The notes beneath the pieces were generated by a model, which made no database searches, had not been told where the DNA came from, and saw only the letters and a list, made by a program, of their open reading frames with translations. The position numbers and the translations under genes are program-made. From Mauremys mutica (lineage: Eukaryota; Chordata; Testudines; Geoemydidae), in contig NC_059080.1 in assembly GCF_020497125.1 (NCBI RefSeq), positions 53,199,563 through 53,263,562 on the forward strand: a DNA stretch of 64,000 nucleotides, given 5' to 3'. The number at the start of each line of letters is the position of its first letter. The first letter of the stretch is position 1. Shown here piece by piece: positions 32,681 to 43,668 of the stretch.

Positions 32681-33082
32681 CAATCAGTTCAGATGTCTCT
32701 AATGTCGGTGTCACATCAAGCATCTGGAAGGCCGTATGTGGATTTTGGAATGATGGTAGGACTGATGGGTACTTGCATGTCTCTGCTTTTAAAATATGTC
32801 AAGACAAACAGGGTAACTGTGCCTTGGTTTCAGCACAAAGTCCACATGAAATGTCAGTGAGGCAGCGTTTCCTTTGCACCTGTACATATTCTCCCATCGG
32901 ATTTTGTGATTGCTGCTTTTCTCTGTACAACAGAGCTGTCTGAATTCTATACGGTACCATCTCGCAAAGTGCTGGCCCGACTGGACAGATTGACATCATC
33001 ACACAGAAATCCACAAATGCAGAAAACTCCAGGTACATTTAATGGATTATTCATAGTAGTAGCTTTGGTTGTTAACTAACTA
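32681..33082. other. Unassigned non-coding sequence
   Basis: No gene or repeat recognised. Confidence 0.4.
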
Positions 33083-33380
33083 TTGGGGGTCACCCAATGA
33101 AATTAACAGGCCAGTTAAAAACAAACAAAAGAAGTACTTCTTCATACAACACAAAGTCAACCTGTGGAACTCCTTGCCAGAGGATGTTGTGAAGGCCAAG
33201 ACTATAGCAGGGTTCAAAAAAGAACTAGATAAGCTCATGGATGATGGGTCCATCAATGGCTATTAACTAGGATGGACAGGGACGGTGTCCCTAACCTCTG
33301 TTTGCCAGAAGTTGGGAATGGACGACAGGGGATGGATCACTTGATGAACTAGCCCTCTGTTTGGCAGATTCCAGGACAAC
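33083..33380 (+). mobile_element. CR1 LINE C-terminal/3' UTR fragment
   Basis: CR1 coding-end words [16 protein letters not shown] and FKKELDKLMDDGSINGY are open at about 33150-33266, then GGATGGACAGGGACGGTGTC and CAGAAGTTGGGAATGG of the 3' UTR. The extreme 3' end is missing after about 33380. Same subfamily as 3087-3483 and 42255-42495. Confidence 0.85.
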
Positions 33381-33531
33381 ATTAAAAGGGTTTTGGTTTG
33401 GAATGTGCCAGTGAACCTGAAGCAGCTGAAAGAGAAGCTTTTTGCAATGTTTTTTTGCAACATCTCTGGTGAATTGACAAGGGAAGTGTCTGCAGTTCTG
33501 AATGAGGCTAGGCATTGTAATGGGTAAGGGC

Positions 33532-33885
33532 CAGGGCCGGCTCCAGGCACCAGCATCCCAAGCAGGTGCTTGGGGCGGCAATCTGCAAGGGGTGGCAGTC
33601 TGTGTGTTTTTGCCCCCAAGCAGCGCGCCGAATTGCCACCGCAGATGGCAGGGGCAGTCCGTGTACCGTTAGGGCGGCATGCGTGTTTCCGCGGCAGCAG
33701 CTTCTATGTTCAGCTGTCCGCAGCAGTGCAGCTTCTGTCTTCCGGCTGAAGACAGAAGCTGCCTCCGTATTGCCGCCGCTGCGGAAACGCGCGTGCCGCC
33801 CTAGCGGCACATGGACTGCCCCCGCCGTCAGCGGCAACAATTCGGCGTGCTCCTTGGGGCGGCAAATACAGTAGAGCTGGCCCTG
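33532..33885. mobile_element. hAT-type miniature element, 354 bp
   Basis: The ends CAGGGCCGGCTCCAGG and GTAGAGCTGGCCCTG are inverted. Perfect 8-bp duplications GTAAGGGC lie at 33524-33531 and 33886-33893. The interior contains long inverted stretches (AGCTTCTGTCTTCCGGCTGA answered by AAGACAGAAGCTGCC). Non-coding, related to 2173-2508 and 57652-57999. Confidence 0.9.
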
Positions 33886-33893
33886 GTAAGGGC

Positions 33894-36800
33894 TTGATCC
33901 AAAGCCTATTGAACTAGATGGAAATTGACTACAATGCGTGCTATATTGGGTCATTGGTGCTCTAGCGACCTGGCCAGCAATCTGACTTCAAATCCTGCCC
34001 AGAGTGTCAATGGGACTAAAATGTGATGTTCTTAGTGCATTTCTTCATGGCTATTTGCCCACATTACAATTAGAAGTCTCCTCTCGTGAGATTAGGATTT
34101 GTAGGAGCTGGTTACATTTGATAATTTACAGAGTGCTTTACGGTTTATAAAAACCGAGTTAAAATACATCCATGTCTACAGAATACAATTCTCCCCAATC
34201 CTTGCATGTGCCCTAACACCTTGGGGAAAAATAAATCAGCCACGTAGTGCGCCTTGGACGTCGATAACTCTAGGTGTGGTGAACTGGAGTAAGTTACACA
34301 GCCAAGGCTCAACACTGAGAATGGCCAGCCCCAGAGAGGGGGGCAATTGGTCTGAGCACCCCAGATGACAGCAGGTGACACCCATGCCACACAAAGATGA
34401 TTTGCAAAGTTGCCTGGCAGGATCCCGTGTATTCCTGCCCACCTCTAAACAGGGACATACGTCCTAGTTGCCCAACTGCACCCAGATTTCTTTTTAAACT
34501 TGCCATTAATATCCGGCACTAAACAGATCTAACCAATCTGCTGTACAAGACTTCCCATAAAGCCAGTCTCCAAACAACTTGCACTGTAATGCAAGGAACA
34601 GACACAGCCATAGAAAAGCAAGCAGCAGCCGCCCTTCAAGCTTAAGCATGTTATTAAGGAATATTCCTTTTCTTTGAAGTTTGTTGATTTTATTTTTTAT
34701 CATATTTTAGCACAAACCCTTTTCATGTTATAAATTAAGTAACTGCTGCAGAAGGGTTATGGGGCTTTTCTCTGATGCATTTCCTACAGAGATTTTTTTT
34801 TAAAGTTTCCAGCATGCTCACGCACACACACACACACAATGTGAAAAGCCGTGTTGAATTACATGATACATTGAAATTAAAATGAAATTTCAAATTATCA
34901 TGCAGTCAGGGGTTGATGTGGACTGAGTGATAATAAATAAAGGTTAAAAGGACATTGGCAAGCCTTTTTTCATGCTTTTCAATTTTTTCCCCTCCCTGTT
35001 GTTTGTAAAAAACGCTTAGAAGATTAAAAATAATATTTCTTTCCTTATTGATTTTTTTTCTTTTCCACATTAGAAAACAGCATTTATTTATGTATTGTGT
35101 TTCTAATGGAACTGGTCTTAATGCAGCTTTATTTGTTCTCTGCTTTGGTTGGGCATCAGCATTGTTGAGGGTGTCAGCACAGCTCTGGGCAGGGTGCTTG
35201 TTTGCCAGCTGCTTCTTTAGAGGCACTGGAAGGAGCTGCAGGTGCACAGCACACCTGAAAATCAGGTGCGGTATTAAGGGGGCTACCTATGTATTAAAGG
35301 ATTTTAGATACACAAAGCTGAAAAATATGGGCCAGTCTTCCTTGTACCAGGATTTTTACAGGCTGTCAGTTCATAATGTGTAGGATTTCTTGTAGCTCAC
35401 ATAACAAAATAGTGGGGCAAAAAAGCTACTGTGTAAGGGCTACTATTAGGATCAGCAATACCAGTGTGAGGTGATGATGGCCAAGCTTTTCTGCTGTGCT
35501 CAGCTTCTGCTGGGTTCAGTGTGGTGGCAGAGAGGAGTTAGTTATGGCTCACTGATTCTCCTCCTGACTCCAGCCCCAGATTAGAGCAGCCTAGGGGCTG
35601 CTCTGATATATGCCAACTGGCTGTGGTCTCCAAAGGGCCACGCGCCAGATGGAGACTGCTGGAACACATCATGCTTCAGTCACATTGTGTGCCCCCCATG
35701 CCCCCTAGATTGGGGACAGCTAGAATGGTGGTGTAGGAGCCAGCTCCGCTGACTTTATGCCCTCTTGGGACTCCCCAGTGCCAATCAATTTGAGGCCCAT
35801 CTTTACTTAGTTTGTATCAGAGGTGCAATGGAAGGTAAGCAGAGCTCTTCCCTGATATTTTTCAGTACCTGAAATGAGATGACATAATTAGATTGTCCAT
35901 ACACAGAAATGCGGCAGCGAGAAGATTTTGCTCGGCAGGTGACATGTAGGAGAGGAGTATAGAGTTAAAGCCATGCCATGCTGTCAGCACCATGCTGTGG
36001 AGCTCCAACACTCTGGTCGGATAGCTACATTTAAGTACCTGATTTCAGGTTTGACAGTTAGTTTCGGCTTTGCTAGAGTAGTGCTGTTCCTGAAAAGCAA
36101 TAGGCTCTCTGCTAGGGGGAATGGCAAGCCTTTCCATACAGACATGAGTCAGAGGCCAAAAGATGCATCTGGCTGACAGAGGCGCCTCTGCTGCAAAAGA
36201 GAGGCATGCACCTTTGCAAAAAAGGCCTTGAGTTCACAGAGGAACTTACCTGCCCGTATGATCAGGACATCCTGGGCACCCGCCCTCCTCTTTGCAGCGC
36301 CGTCAATGCAGTTGTACTCCTGAGCTCATGAAGCCAGAAAGATCGGTGTGTGACACTGGGTAACTGCTCTTCAGAAATCTTTGCAGTCCCTTGGGTCAGG
36401 AAAGCCAATGCATCAAACTCTTTGAGCAAACTGACTATTTTGAGGCAATTTGTCACATTTGCAAATATTATATGTTTCCAAAATAGCCATACCCATTAGC
36501 AGCGTTATTGGGATGAAACTGCCAGTAACTAGCCTAAAACAGCTGTTCCATTAAACCCTCTTCCTTTTGTGTGTGTGTGAATGGCTCTTCTTTTATGTGC
36601 CCTGATGGCTAGCTCTGAAAATGGAAGGCCTCGGATTATCTCCAGACCAGATACAGCACTGGCAATGGCAATGCAGGGTTCCCTCAGGAACTCCTTTGTG
36701 TGAGAAGTATTCTGTCTCCTTGCCCATGTGATCCTAGGCCTGCTGGCTGAGGCTGCCAGCAAGATCTAGTTGTGATGAAGATGGATGTGATGTGAACATG

Positions 36801-37061
36801 CATCCACTAGGAGCTTCATCGAGACCACCAGACTCCTTTCTCTCAGGCCACTGAGACCTCAGATGGTAATGACTTTCAGTAAGTCTTGCCCTGCACTGGA
36901 TCTAGACCATCCTCCTAGAGGAGAAAGGCTACTCACTCATTCCTACAGGCAGGCTTTTTCATTTTGGTAGCTGGCAGAGATATTGCAGAAAGCATGAACA
37001 ATACCTTCTATTGTCTCCTGTGTGAAAAATGCCCAAGACTTCAGAGCATGAGAGCTTCAGC
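33894..37061. other. Mostly unique non-coding sequence
   Basis: No gene and no clear transposon recognised over 3.2 kb. A (CA)n patch lies at about 34823-34838. The A/T-rich block 34630-35110 has a texture compatible with conserved non-coding DNA, without proof. It is the longest stretch in the window free of recognisable young repeats. Confidence 0.4.
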
Positions 37062-37450
37062 TGAGGCCTTGTCTACACTACAGGACTATTTCGAATCTAC
37101 TTAATTCGAATTTGTGGATTCGACCTTATGAAGTCGAATTTGTGTATCCATACTAAATACACTAATTCGAACTTCTGAGTCCACATTAACGGGGCCGGCG
37201 TCGACTTTCGAAGCGGTGCACTGTGGGAAGCTATCCCACAGTTCCCGCAGTCCCCGCTGCCCATTGGAATGCTGGGTAGAGCCCCCAATGCCTGCTGGGG
37301 GAAAAAATGTGTCGAGGGTGGTTTTGGGTAACTGTCGTCATTGAACCGTCAATCACGCCCTCACTCCCTCCCTCCCTGAAAGCGCCTGCGGGCAATCTGT
37401 TCGTGCACTTTTCTGGTCAGTGACAGCGTGGACGCCACAGCACTGCAAGC

Positions 37451-37828
37451 ATGGAGCCCGCTGCGATCCTCGCCGTTTTCTCCTCCTCGCACTTTATCGT
37501 CCACCTCTTCCACATTCAGCTGCTGAGAAATTGGGCTACTTTTCAATGGTTCTGCAAGCACTGGGGGACCATAGGACGTTTTACCAACATGAACGTCGTA
37601 TGGCCGGGCAAGGTTCCTGATGCGTGTGTTCTCAGGAACTGTGGGCTGCTCAGACGCCTGCTGGAAGGTAGTTTCTTCCCGTACCACGAAATAACTGTTG
37701 TGGATGTGCATTTGCCTATAGTGATCCTCGGTGACCCAGCCTGCCCGCTAATGCACTTGCTCATGAAGCCCTATACAGGCGCCTGGGACAGCGACAAGGA
37801 ACTCTTTAAATACCAGCGAGCAGCGTGA
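37451..37828 (+). pseudogene. Harbinger transposase (HARBI1-like) with large internal deletions
   Basis: The N-terminus is read from the ATG at 37451 (MEPAAILAVFSSSHF...). About 25 residues later the sequence jumps to the late catalytic core. GYFSMVLQALGDHR is readable in a neighbouring frame near 37530. Next come the words VVWPGKVPDACVLRNCGL, LLEGSFFP, and VILGDPACPLM, which holds the second catalytic Asp, then LMKPYTGAWDS, and an early stop. The helix-turn-helix, the first Asp (usually in an IDGTH-like motif) and the final Glu (in an E-x-x-FGRLK-type motif) are absent. Harbinger transposases are usually about 350-420 residues; this one has 125. It cannot catalyse transposition. Confidence 0.85.
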
Positions 37829-39424
37829 CCTGTGACTGTTCAGTTTCTTTACAGAGAAGCTGAACCTGCCCCTGTTTCTTTACCCAGTTACTGTTGACTC
37901 TCCTCTTCGGTTAAATACCCCGTTCTCCCCGTTTCCTCCACTTCCAAGACACGTGTAAAAATAAAATACATGTCACACTGTTACTGAGGAGAGGTTTCTT
38001 TATTCATGACTTTTCGTTAAAGGGTCGAAACTGGAACGCAGACTGCGGTGGGTAGGGTGTGCGCTGATGTAAAGACCGCCTCTAAACTCAAGGAATGACA
38101 GGCTCCTGCTCATACAGCGGTCCGCATTGCCGGACTGCTTGTTTCAACGGAGCCTGCCATCCCTCCTTTTTGGGATTCTGTGTGCGGGGGGCTATGTGGC
38201 CTTGTGGCGGAGGAGGACGGATACAGATTCCTCTGCTGCGTGACTCAGCGGTCCACGACAAGGACCGCTGTATAAGATCTGTACCTGCCCTCCCCCGCTA
38301 AAAAGTCACATCCCCACCGCCCACACAGAACCTGGAAACCACCTCCCATACCGACCACGGTGCCTGCTGACTGCACTGTGTGTGTTACCCGCTGCTGATC
38401 CGGCCCCCGTGTCTGTACCCTGCGAAAGGTGCCTGTCCTATGCAATTAGCAACGCACTTCCCCACGCACCCCATTCAAACACAGTCTTCAGTGAAGAAAC
38501 ATGACGGAAACAGTACTTAACAGCAAAGTATTTTTATTACTTAAGTACACAGTTATGGGATGGGACTGGGATTGGGACTTGTTTGAGTCCGGAAGGGAAG
38601 GACTTATGCAAATGTAGGGTAGGAGAGCTTTTGGTTACTTGAGCACTCTGCTGGGGTGCAGTGACAGTATTCACGGCCCAGGGCGGGCATCCTCCTGGTT
38701 ATTTGAGGTGAGGGGGGAATGTGACTTTGTGGCGGGGGAGGGCAGTTGCAGAGATACTGCCGGGGGCTCTGTCCTGCAGCGGTCCTGCAGAACATACACA
38801 AGTCGCCGGAGCGTGTCCGTTTGCTCCCTCAGTAGTACAAGCATTGCTTGAGTCGCCTGCTTGTGTTCCTCACGCCACCTCTCCTCCCATTCGCTGTGTG
38901 AGCGCTGGTACAGAGAGACTTTCTCCCTCCACTGCCTCTGCTGGTCCGCCTCGGCTAGGTAGCAGCCCACACATTCATCGAAAATCGTGTCCCTTGTCTT
39001 TTTCTTTCGCCGCCTAATCTTCGCCAGCCTCTGCGAGGTGGATGCTGTGGCAGGTCTGGAGACAGTGGAAGCTGTGAGATGGGAAACAGTTAGTTAATTC
39101 CTTGCAATGATACTTTTTTGCGAACAATTAACTGAGTCTAGGCTGTCTCTGTGAATTTTTTGTTGAGACCCCTGTGCCTGCTGTTGCACAAATCATTTGC
39201 GCGGTGGATTCTGGGTACATGTCGCCAGTCATTCCTTCCTCCGGGAAAGCAATGGCAGACAATCATTTCGAGCACGTTTTCCATGAAATGCCCTGGCACA
39301 CGCCATAGCGTGGCAACAATGGACCCTATTTTGCCTTTTGTATATGTCACCGTATGTGTACTGGATGCCGCTGACAGAGGCGGACCAGCAGCGCTACACA
39401 GCAGCATGCTTATGCTTTTGCATG

Positions 39425-40240
39425 ACAGCAGCGATGGTTACCAGGCATACTGCACCGTCTACCATACCATGAACTGGTAAGAAGACGGTAATAAGATGGT
39501 CATGGTTACCTGTCCTTTTGCACTGCGCCATTTGGTGCTGTCATAAGTGCCCCTGGTCGATCAGCCAGGGGCGCAAAAGCAAAATTTGGGAATGACTCCC
39601 CGAGTCAATCCCTCCTTTTTGGGTATCTAAAAATAGAATCAGTCCTGCCTAGATTATGGGCAAGTGTACTAGAGAACCACTGTATCATACAACCAGAGAC
39701 CACAGCTGCTCTCTGTCCAATCCTGCATAAATTTTGAGCTGAACGCTATTCACAGGGTGTGCTCCTGAAACAACCCCAGCTGTTCATTCCGTTCTTCCCC
39801 CAGCCTTCCTGGGTTCCAATACCATTGTCCCCCCACTTGTGTGATGAAGTAATATAGAATGCATGAATAAGACACAGGTAGTCGTTTGTGAGAAATGAGT
39901 GGAAGGAAGCCTCCAGCTGCAATGATAGTCCAGAGATGACATTAAGGGGTGTGGAGGAGGGAGCCACTCATCCCTCTGCTAGTCCAGGGGCAATTGAATC
40001 TTTTCTTTACAATGAAGGGTGGGGGCTGATGGAGCTCAGCCCCCTGTTGCAATGATGAGGACGGTTACCAGCCATACTGCACCATCTACCATGAAAAATT
40101 AGCAACAGGCGGCCTTGACCGACCTGTTCCAAGCAAGTTGGTACGGTCGTTATGGTTACCAGTCCTTTTGCACTGCCCCATGTGCCAATAGGCTGATGAT
40201 GAGGATGGATTTCCATCTTATTGTACCATCAGCCATCCAT
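39425..40240 (+). repeat. Imperfect internal direct repeats in the Harbinger intron region
   Basis: GGTTACCAG-CATACTGCACC occurs at about 39437 and 40061. ATGGTTACC-GTCCTTTTGC follows each copy, at about 39503 and 40150. A third weaker copy of the first word is near 40205. In frame, the words read as repeated DGYQPYCTIYH-like peptides. The unit is roughly 120-140 bp. Function unknown. Confidence 0.6.
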
Positions 40241-40394
40241 AGCGTGGGGGGAGCAAGGATGTTGGTGTTGAGTGCTGCACCATCGCGTCTATCTGCAGCA
40301 TTCAGTACAGATACGGTGACATGTAAAAGAGTCAACAGAGGATTGTTTTCCCTTTAACTTCTGGGGGTCGGGGGGCTGCGTAAATTGCCGAGCT

Positions 40395-40994
40395 ATGCCC
40401 CGACCCACCGCGGACACTGTGTTTGACCCTAGAAGCATTTGGAGATCAGCCAAGAATGCAAATGCTTTTCGGAGACAGCAGGAACTGTGGGATACCTTGC
40501 GTCCTCGTTCCCCCTCCCTCCATGAGCGTCCATTTGATTCTTTGGCTTTCCGTTACGCTCGTCACGCAGCTGCGTGCTGAGTCTGTGCTATGCCGTCTGT
40601 CCGTTTATTTATTAAAAATACTTTGGACCAGGCGTAACGTAACATTTCTTCCCCTACTTAGATGCAGGAGTCTCCGAGCGAGATCACCGTGAGGACGGGC
40701 ACTGAAGGAGATAGAGAGCGCATGCTGCGTGAAATCTAGCACAAACCACGGACCTATGCAGCCGTGCTCTGGGAGGCAGTGCTCCCTGAATACCGCGTGA
40801 AAGCCTCGCGCGGAAAAGTGTGCTACCACGGAGCACCCAATAAGGCAGCTCTCCCCAGGAACCTCCTGCTGATGCTTATCGATTAACGGCAGGAGAGCTT
40901 CGTGGCATTCTCCCAGGAGGATTTCTGTTCTATCACCATATATACAGAGACCTCCTTTTCACACACTTCAGATTCCTGTTATATTAAGAATAAA
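40395..40994 (+). pseudogene. Unidentified coding-like relic inside the Harbinger, opposite to the Myb intron
   Basis: A 61-codon ORF at 40395-40580 (MPRPTADTVFDPRSIW..., ending ARHAAAC) is followed by a pyrimidine-rich stretch ending ACTTAG at 40660, like a 3' splice site. From 40661 a second reading frame gives RTYAAVLWEAVLPEYRVKAS, then KVCYHGAPNKAALPRNLLLM, then ESFVAFSQEDFCSITIYTE, with two in-frame stops. It is followed by AATAAA at 40989-40994. I do not recognise the protein. Coding origin is inferred from the protein-like composition and the paired splice-like and polyadenylation signals; untranslated transposon sequence is the alternative. Confidence 0.35.
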
Positions 40995-41937
40995 AGTTAA
41001 CATGGTTAAAGCACTTACCGACAGATCCTACCCCTGATTCAGGATCCGGGTTCCTGGCCGGGGAGGGTTGGTAGGGGATCTCCGTGACGGTGATGAATAG
41101 ATCCTGGCTGTCGGGGAAACCAGCGTTGTAAGCGCTATCGCCTGCCTCGTCCTCCACAAACCCTTCCTCATCTTCCCCGTCCGTGAACATCGTCGAGGAA
41201 CTGTCCGTCGACACTGTCCCATCATCAGAGTCCATGGTCACTGGTGGGGCAGTGGTGGCAGGCTCCGTAGCGTCCGTTGGCCGCTTTGATTTTTTGGTAG
41301 GCTTGTCTGGGGTCCTTGATTTTCACGCGGCGCTGCGTTGCATCCCGGCTGTATCCTCTGTCTGGATCATGGCTTTGGAGACCTTCTCGTAGGTCTTTGC
41401 ATTCCGTTCGTTGGAGCGCAGCTCCGAAAGCACAGACTCCTCGCCCCACACACCGATCAGATCGAAGAGTTCCCGGTCAGTCTATGCCGGGTCCCTCTTT
41501 CTATTCAGAGATTACATGAACTCCTCTGCTGGAGAGCTCTGCATTGCTGCCGGTGCTGCGGAGCTCGCCCCGATGTGCAACCAGAACGTCAGATTCAAAC
41601 CGCCCAGACAGGAAAATGAATTCAAATTTTCGCGGGTCATTTCCTCTGTGGCTGGGCAGAGAATCCAAGCTCGGGCTGCTGTCCAGAGCGTCAACAGAGT
41701 GGTGCACTGTGGGATAGCTCCCGGAGCTACTAAGTTCGATTTCCATCCACACCTAGCCTAATTCGAACTAGCCATGTCGAATTTAGCGTTACTCCACCTG
41801 CCGGGGTGGAGTACCAAATTCGAACTAAAGAGCCCTCTAGTTCGAATTAAATGGCTTCCTGGTGTGGACGGTTGAGCGGTTAGTTCGAATTAACGCTGCT
41901 AAATTCGAATTAAAGTCCTAGTGTAGACCAGGCCTGA

Positions 41938-42254
41938 GTCCTAGAGTGGCAGCTAAGGAAACTCTCAAGTCTGAACCTTCTTCAGGTAAGTCCCAGCGCT
42001 ACCTAGGGCACGGGGAAGGATTTTTCCCAGGAATGTTGTGGAATTTTTTCCACCTGCTACTTCATCACAAACTTTAGGAAAAAATCCCCAAAAAATCCCC
42101 ATGAAAACTCTTATTTTTTCTCCCCTACCTATTCCCTGGCCTTACCTATTACCAGTCCCTTGAGCAGCACTGTCCCTCTTGTGACAATAAGCTTTGTCTC
42201 ACTTAAGCAGCTGAGTCTGCATAACCATAGTAGTCCTGCTCTCAGAAGAGGGAG
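41938..42254. other. Unassigned non-coding sequence
   Basis: No gene or repeat recognised. Confidence 0.4.
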
Positions 42255-42495
42255 CAAGAGCTAATAGGCAGCAAGTTTAAAACAAATAAAAGGAAGTATT
42301 TCTTCACACAACACACAGTCAATCTGTGGAACTCCTTGCCAGAGGATGTTGTGAAAGCCAAAACCATAAGAGGGTTCAAAAAAGAACTAGATAGGAGGAT
42401 AGGTCCAGCAATGCCTATTAGCCAGGATGGGCAGGAATGGTGTCCCTAGCCTCTGTTTGCCAGAAGCTGGGAATGAGCGACAGGAGATGGAGCCT
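42255..42495 (+). mobile_element. CR1 LINE C-terminal/3' UTR fragment
   Basis: It begins at AATAGGCAGCAAGTTTAAAA and encodes the CR1 end ([21 protein letters not shown]) with one small deletion before the stop. It then carries GCCAGAAGCTGGGAATGAGC. It stops short of the CR1 3' tail. Confidence 0.82.
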
Positions 42496-43240
42496 CCCTG
42501 GGGGCCCATAGAATGTCAGTAAAAGAAGTGACCAGCAGGGGAAAAAGTGATGAAGAACCTTATCTCCCATCTTGGGCATGCCTGAGGGGAAGGGAGTCGC
42601 CCTAGTCTGGAGAAGCAGGGGCAGTGTGTACTGAGAGGTGAGGTGTCGAAGAAAAAGGGCAGCTTCTGGAGAAATGAAGGTTGGTGAAGAACTGCTTCCT
42701 GCAGGCTTTACTTCCACAGGCCAGCCAGGTGGGTAGCATCAGGTGACCGGTATAAGCCCCAAAGCCCGCACACCCTGTGTTTTCCTGGCCTGAGCTGCAG
42801 CATCGCTACATCCAGAGGCCAACAATCCAGCCATTCCTCCCTGGAGGGAGGCTCACTTCAAGTACTAGCGAGAGAAACCACACACTGCCCAGAGAACAAC
42901 TGAGGGACTCTGAGTCAAGATCTTCTCAGGAGGGAAGATGATATGCCATCACCCCAGTAGGAAGCATCCAGATAGAGGATCCAGAAGACTGGCTTTCAGA
43001 GTGGTCCAAAAGTGAGGACCTTGAGTACCCTTTTCAGCTTAGTTAAGTTAGGTCTAAAAATAAAGGTCTGTGTATCCTAAGGAAGTGTGTCTATAACTGA
43101 TCATAGGAAAAGATTATCATGACACTGAGGACATAGATAAAACCCAAGGCCAGTTACCTTTCCAATGCCACCAAGCCTACCCTTCCACTCCTAGTAGTCT
43201 AGGAGTTCACATCTGACCACCTGTTCAAGCATCCAAACCA
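42496..43240. other. Unassigned non-coding sequence
   Basis: No gene recognised; no repeat ends found. Confidence 0.4.
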
Positions 43241-43363
43241 TCGGAAGAAGTGAGCTGTAGCTCACAAAAGCTTATGCTGAAATAAATTTGTTGGTCTCTA
43301 AGGTGCCACAAGTACTCCTGTTCTTTTTGCTGATACAGACTAACTCGGCTGCTACTCTGAAAC
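43241..43363 (+). mobile_element. Penelope-like element 3' end, second subfamily
   Basis: The copy runs from TCGGAAGAAGTGAGCTGTAG, through CTTATGCTGAAATAAATTTG and GGTGCCACAAGTACTCCTG, to the end ACTAACTCGGCTGCTACTCT. It is the sense-strand counterpart of the termini at 13840 (TTTCAGAGTGGTAACCG) rather than of the CAGAGGGG group. The hammerhead-like core is mutated here (CGGAAGA, CAAAA) but stem II, GTGAGCT/AGCTCAC, is intact. No target duplication was found. Confidence 0.8.
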
Positions 43364-43668
43364 AAACTGTCAGAGTCCCTGACTGTAGTGGCTCTGCTGA
43401 CCACGACTCCCATAGCTTGGGTTGCAGAACAGTTTCCATTGTAATCTCTCTGTTTTCACATGTTCATAACATTCTTAGTTTGGCCTGAAGTTTTCCAAGC
43501 TTGGTCTGTGCCTGAAGATATTTTTGAGCAAAATACCTTGAGCCAATTAAAATTATGAAAGGGTAGCTAAATATATCTTTTTCATTGTAAAAAAACACTT
43601 CTCACTACTTGCTTATTTTTGCAGGGATGGTTCATAACCAGCTGAGATTTGACTCTTCAAAACCAATG

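Larger units (their letters stand above)
38604..41640 (-). pseudogene. Harbinger Myb/SANT-like accessory protein gene, two exons, broken
   Basis: In this superfamily a Myb-like protein works with the transposase at the element ends. Exon 1 (about 41640-41019) reads TDRELFDLIGVWGEESVL and RNAKTYEKVSKAM (SANT-like helices), then VKIKDPRQAYQK, then an acidic tract with DGEDEEGFVEDEAGD and PDSQDLFIT. The intron has a GTAAGTG donor (41012-41018) and an AG acceptor at 39072-39073. Exon 2 reads LAKIRRRKKKTRD (nuclear-signal-like), a Gln/Glu-rich coiled segment, LLREQTDTLRRLV, and a C-terminal end near 38607. An in-frame stop replaces the SANT tryptophan (41482-41484), and a frameshift lies near 41365. 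An AATAAAAATA-type signal follows at about 38530. Confidence 0.82.
37065..41934. mobile_element. PIF/Harbinger DNA transposon, 4.87 kb, inactive
   Basis: The ends GGCCTTGTCTACACTA and TAGTGTAGACCAGGCC are inverted with one mismatch. TGA flanks both sides (37062-37064, 41935-41937), the 3-bp TNA-type duplication of PIF/Harbinger. Both subterminal regions, about 250 bp each, are packed with TTCGAA/AATTCGAA words. The element carries a transposase relic on + and a Myb-like relic on -, the standard two-gene Harbinger set. Both are broken, so it could only have moved with help. The termini match the miniature at 23177-23328. Confidence 0.92.

Noticed and set aside
38095..38445. Small ORFs on both strands within the Harbinger
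   Set aside because: They are untranslated or intergenic parts of the element; no match in pattern to transposase or Myb-like protein.
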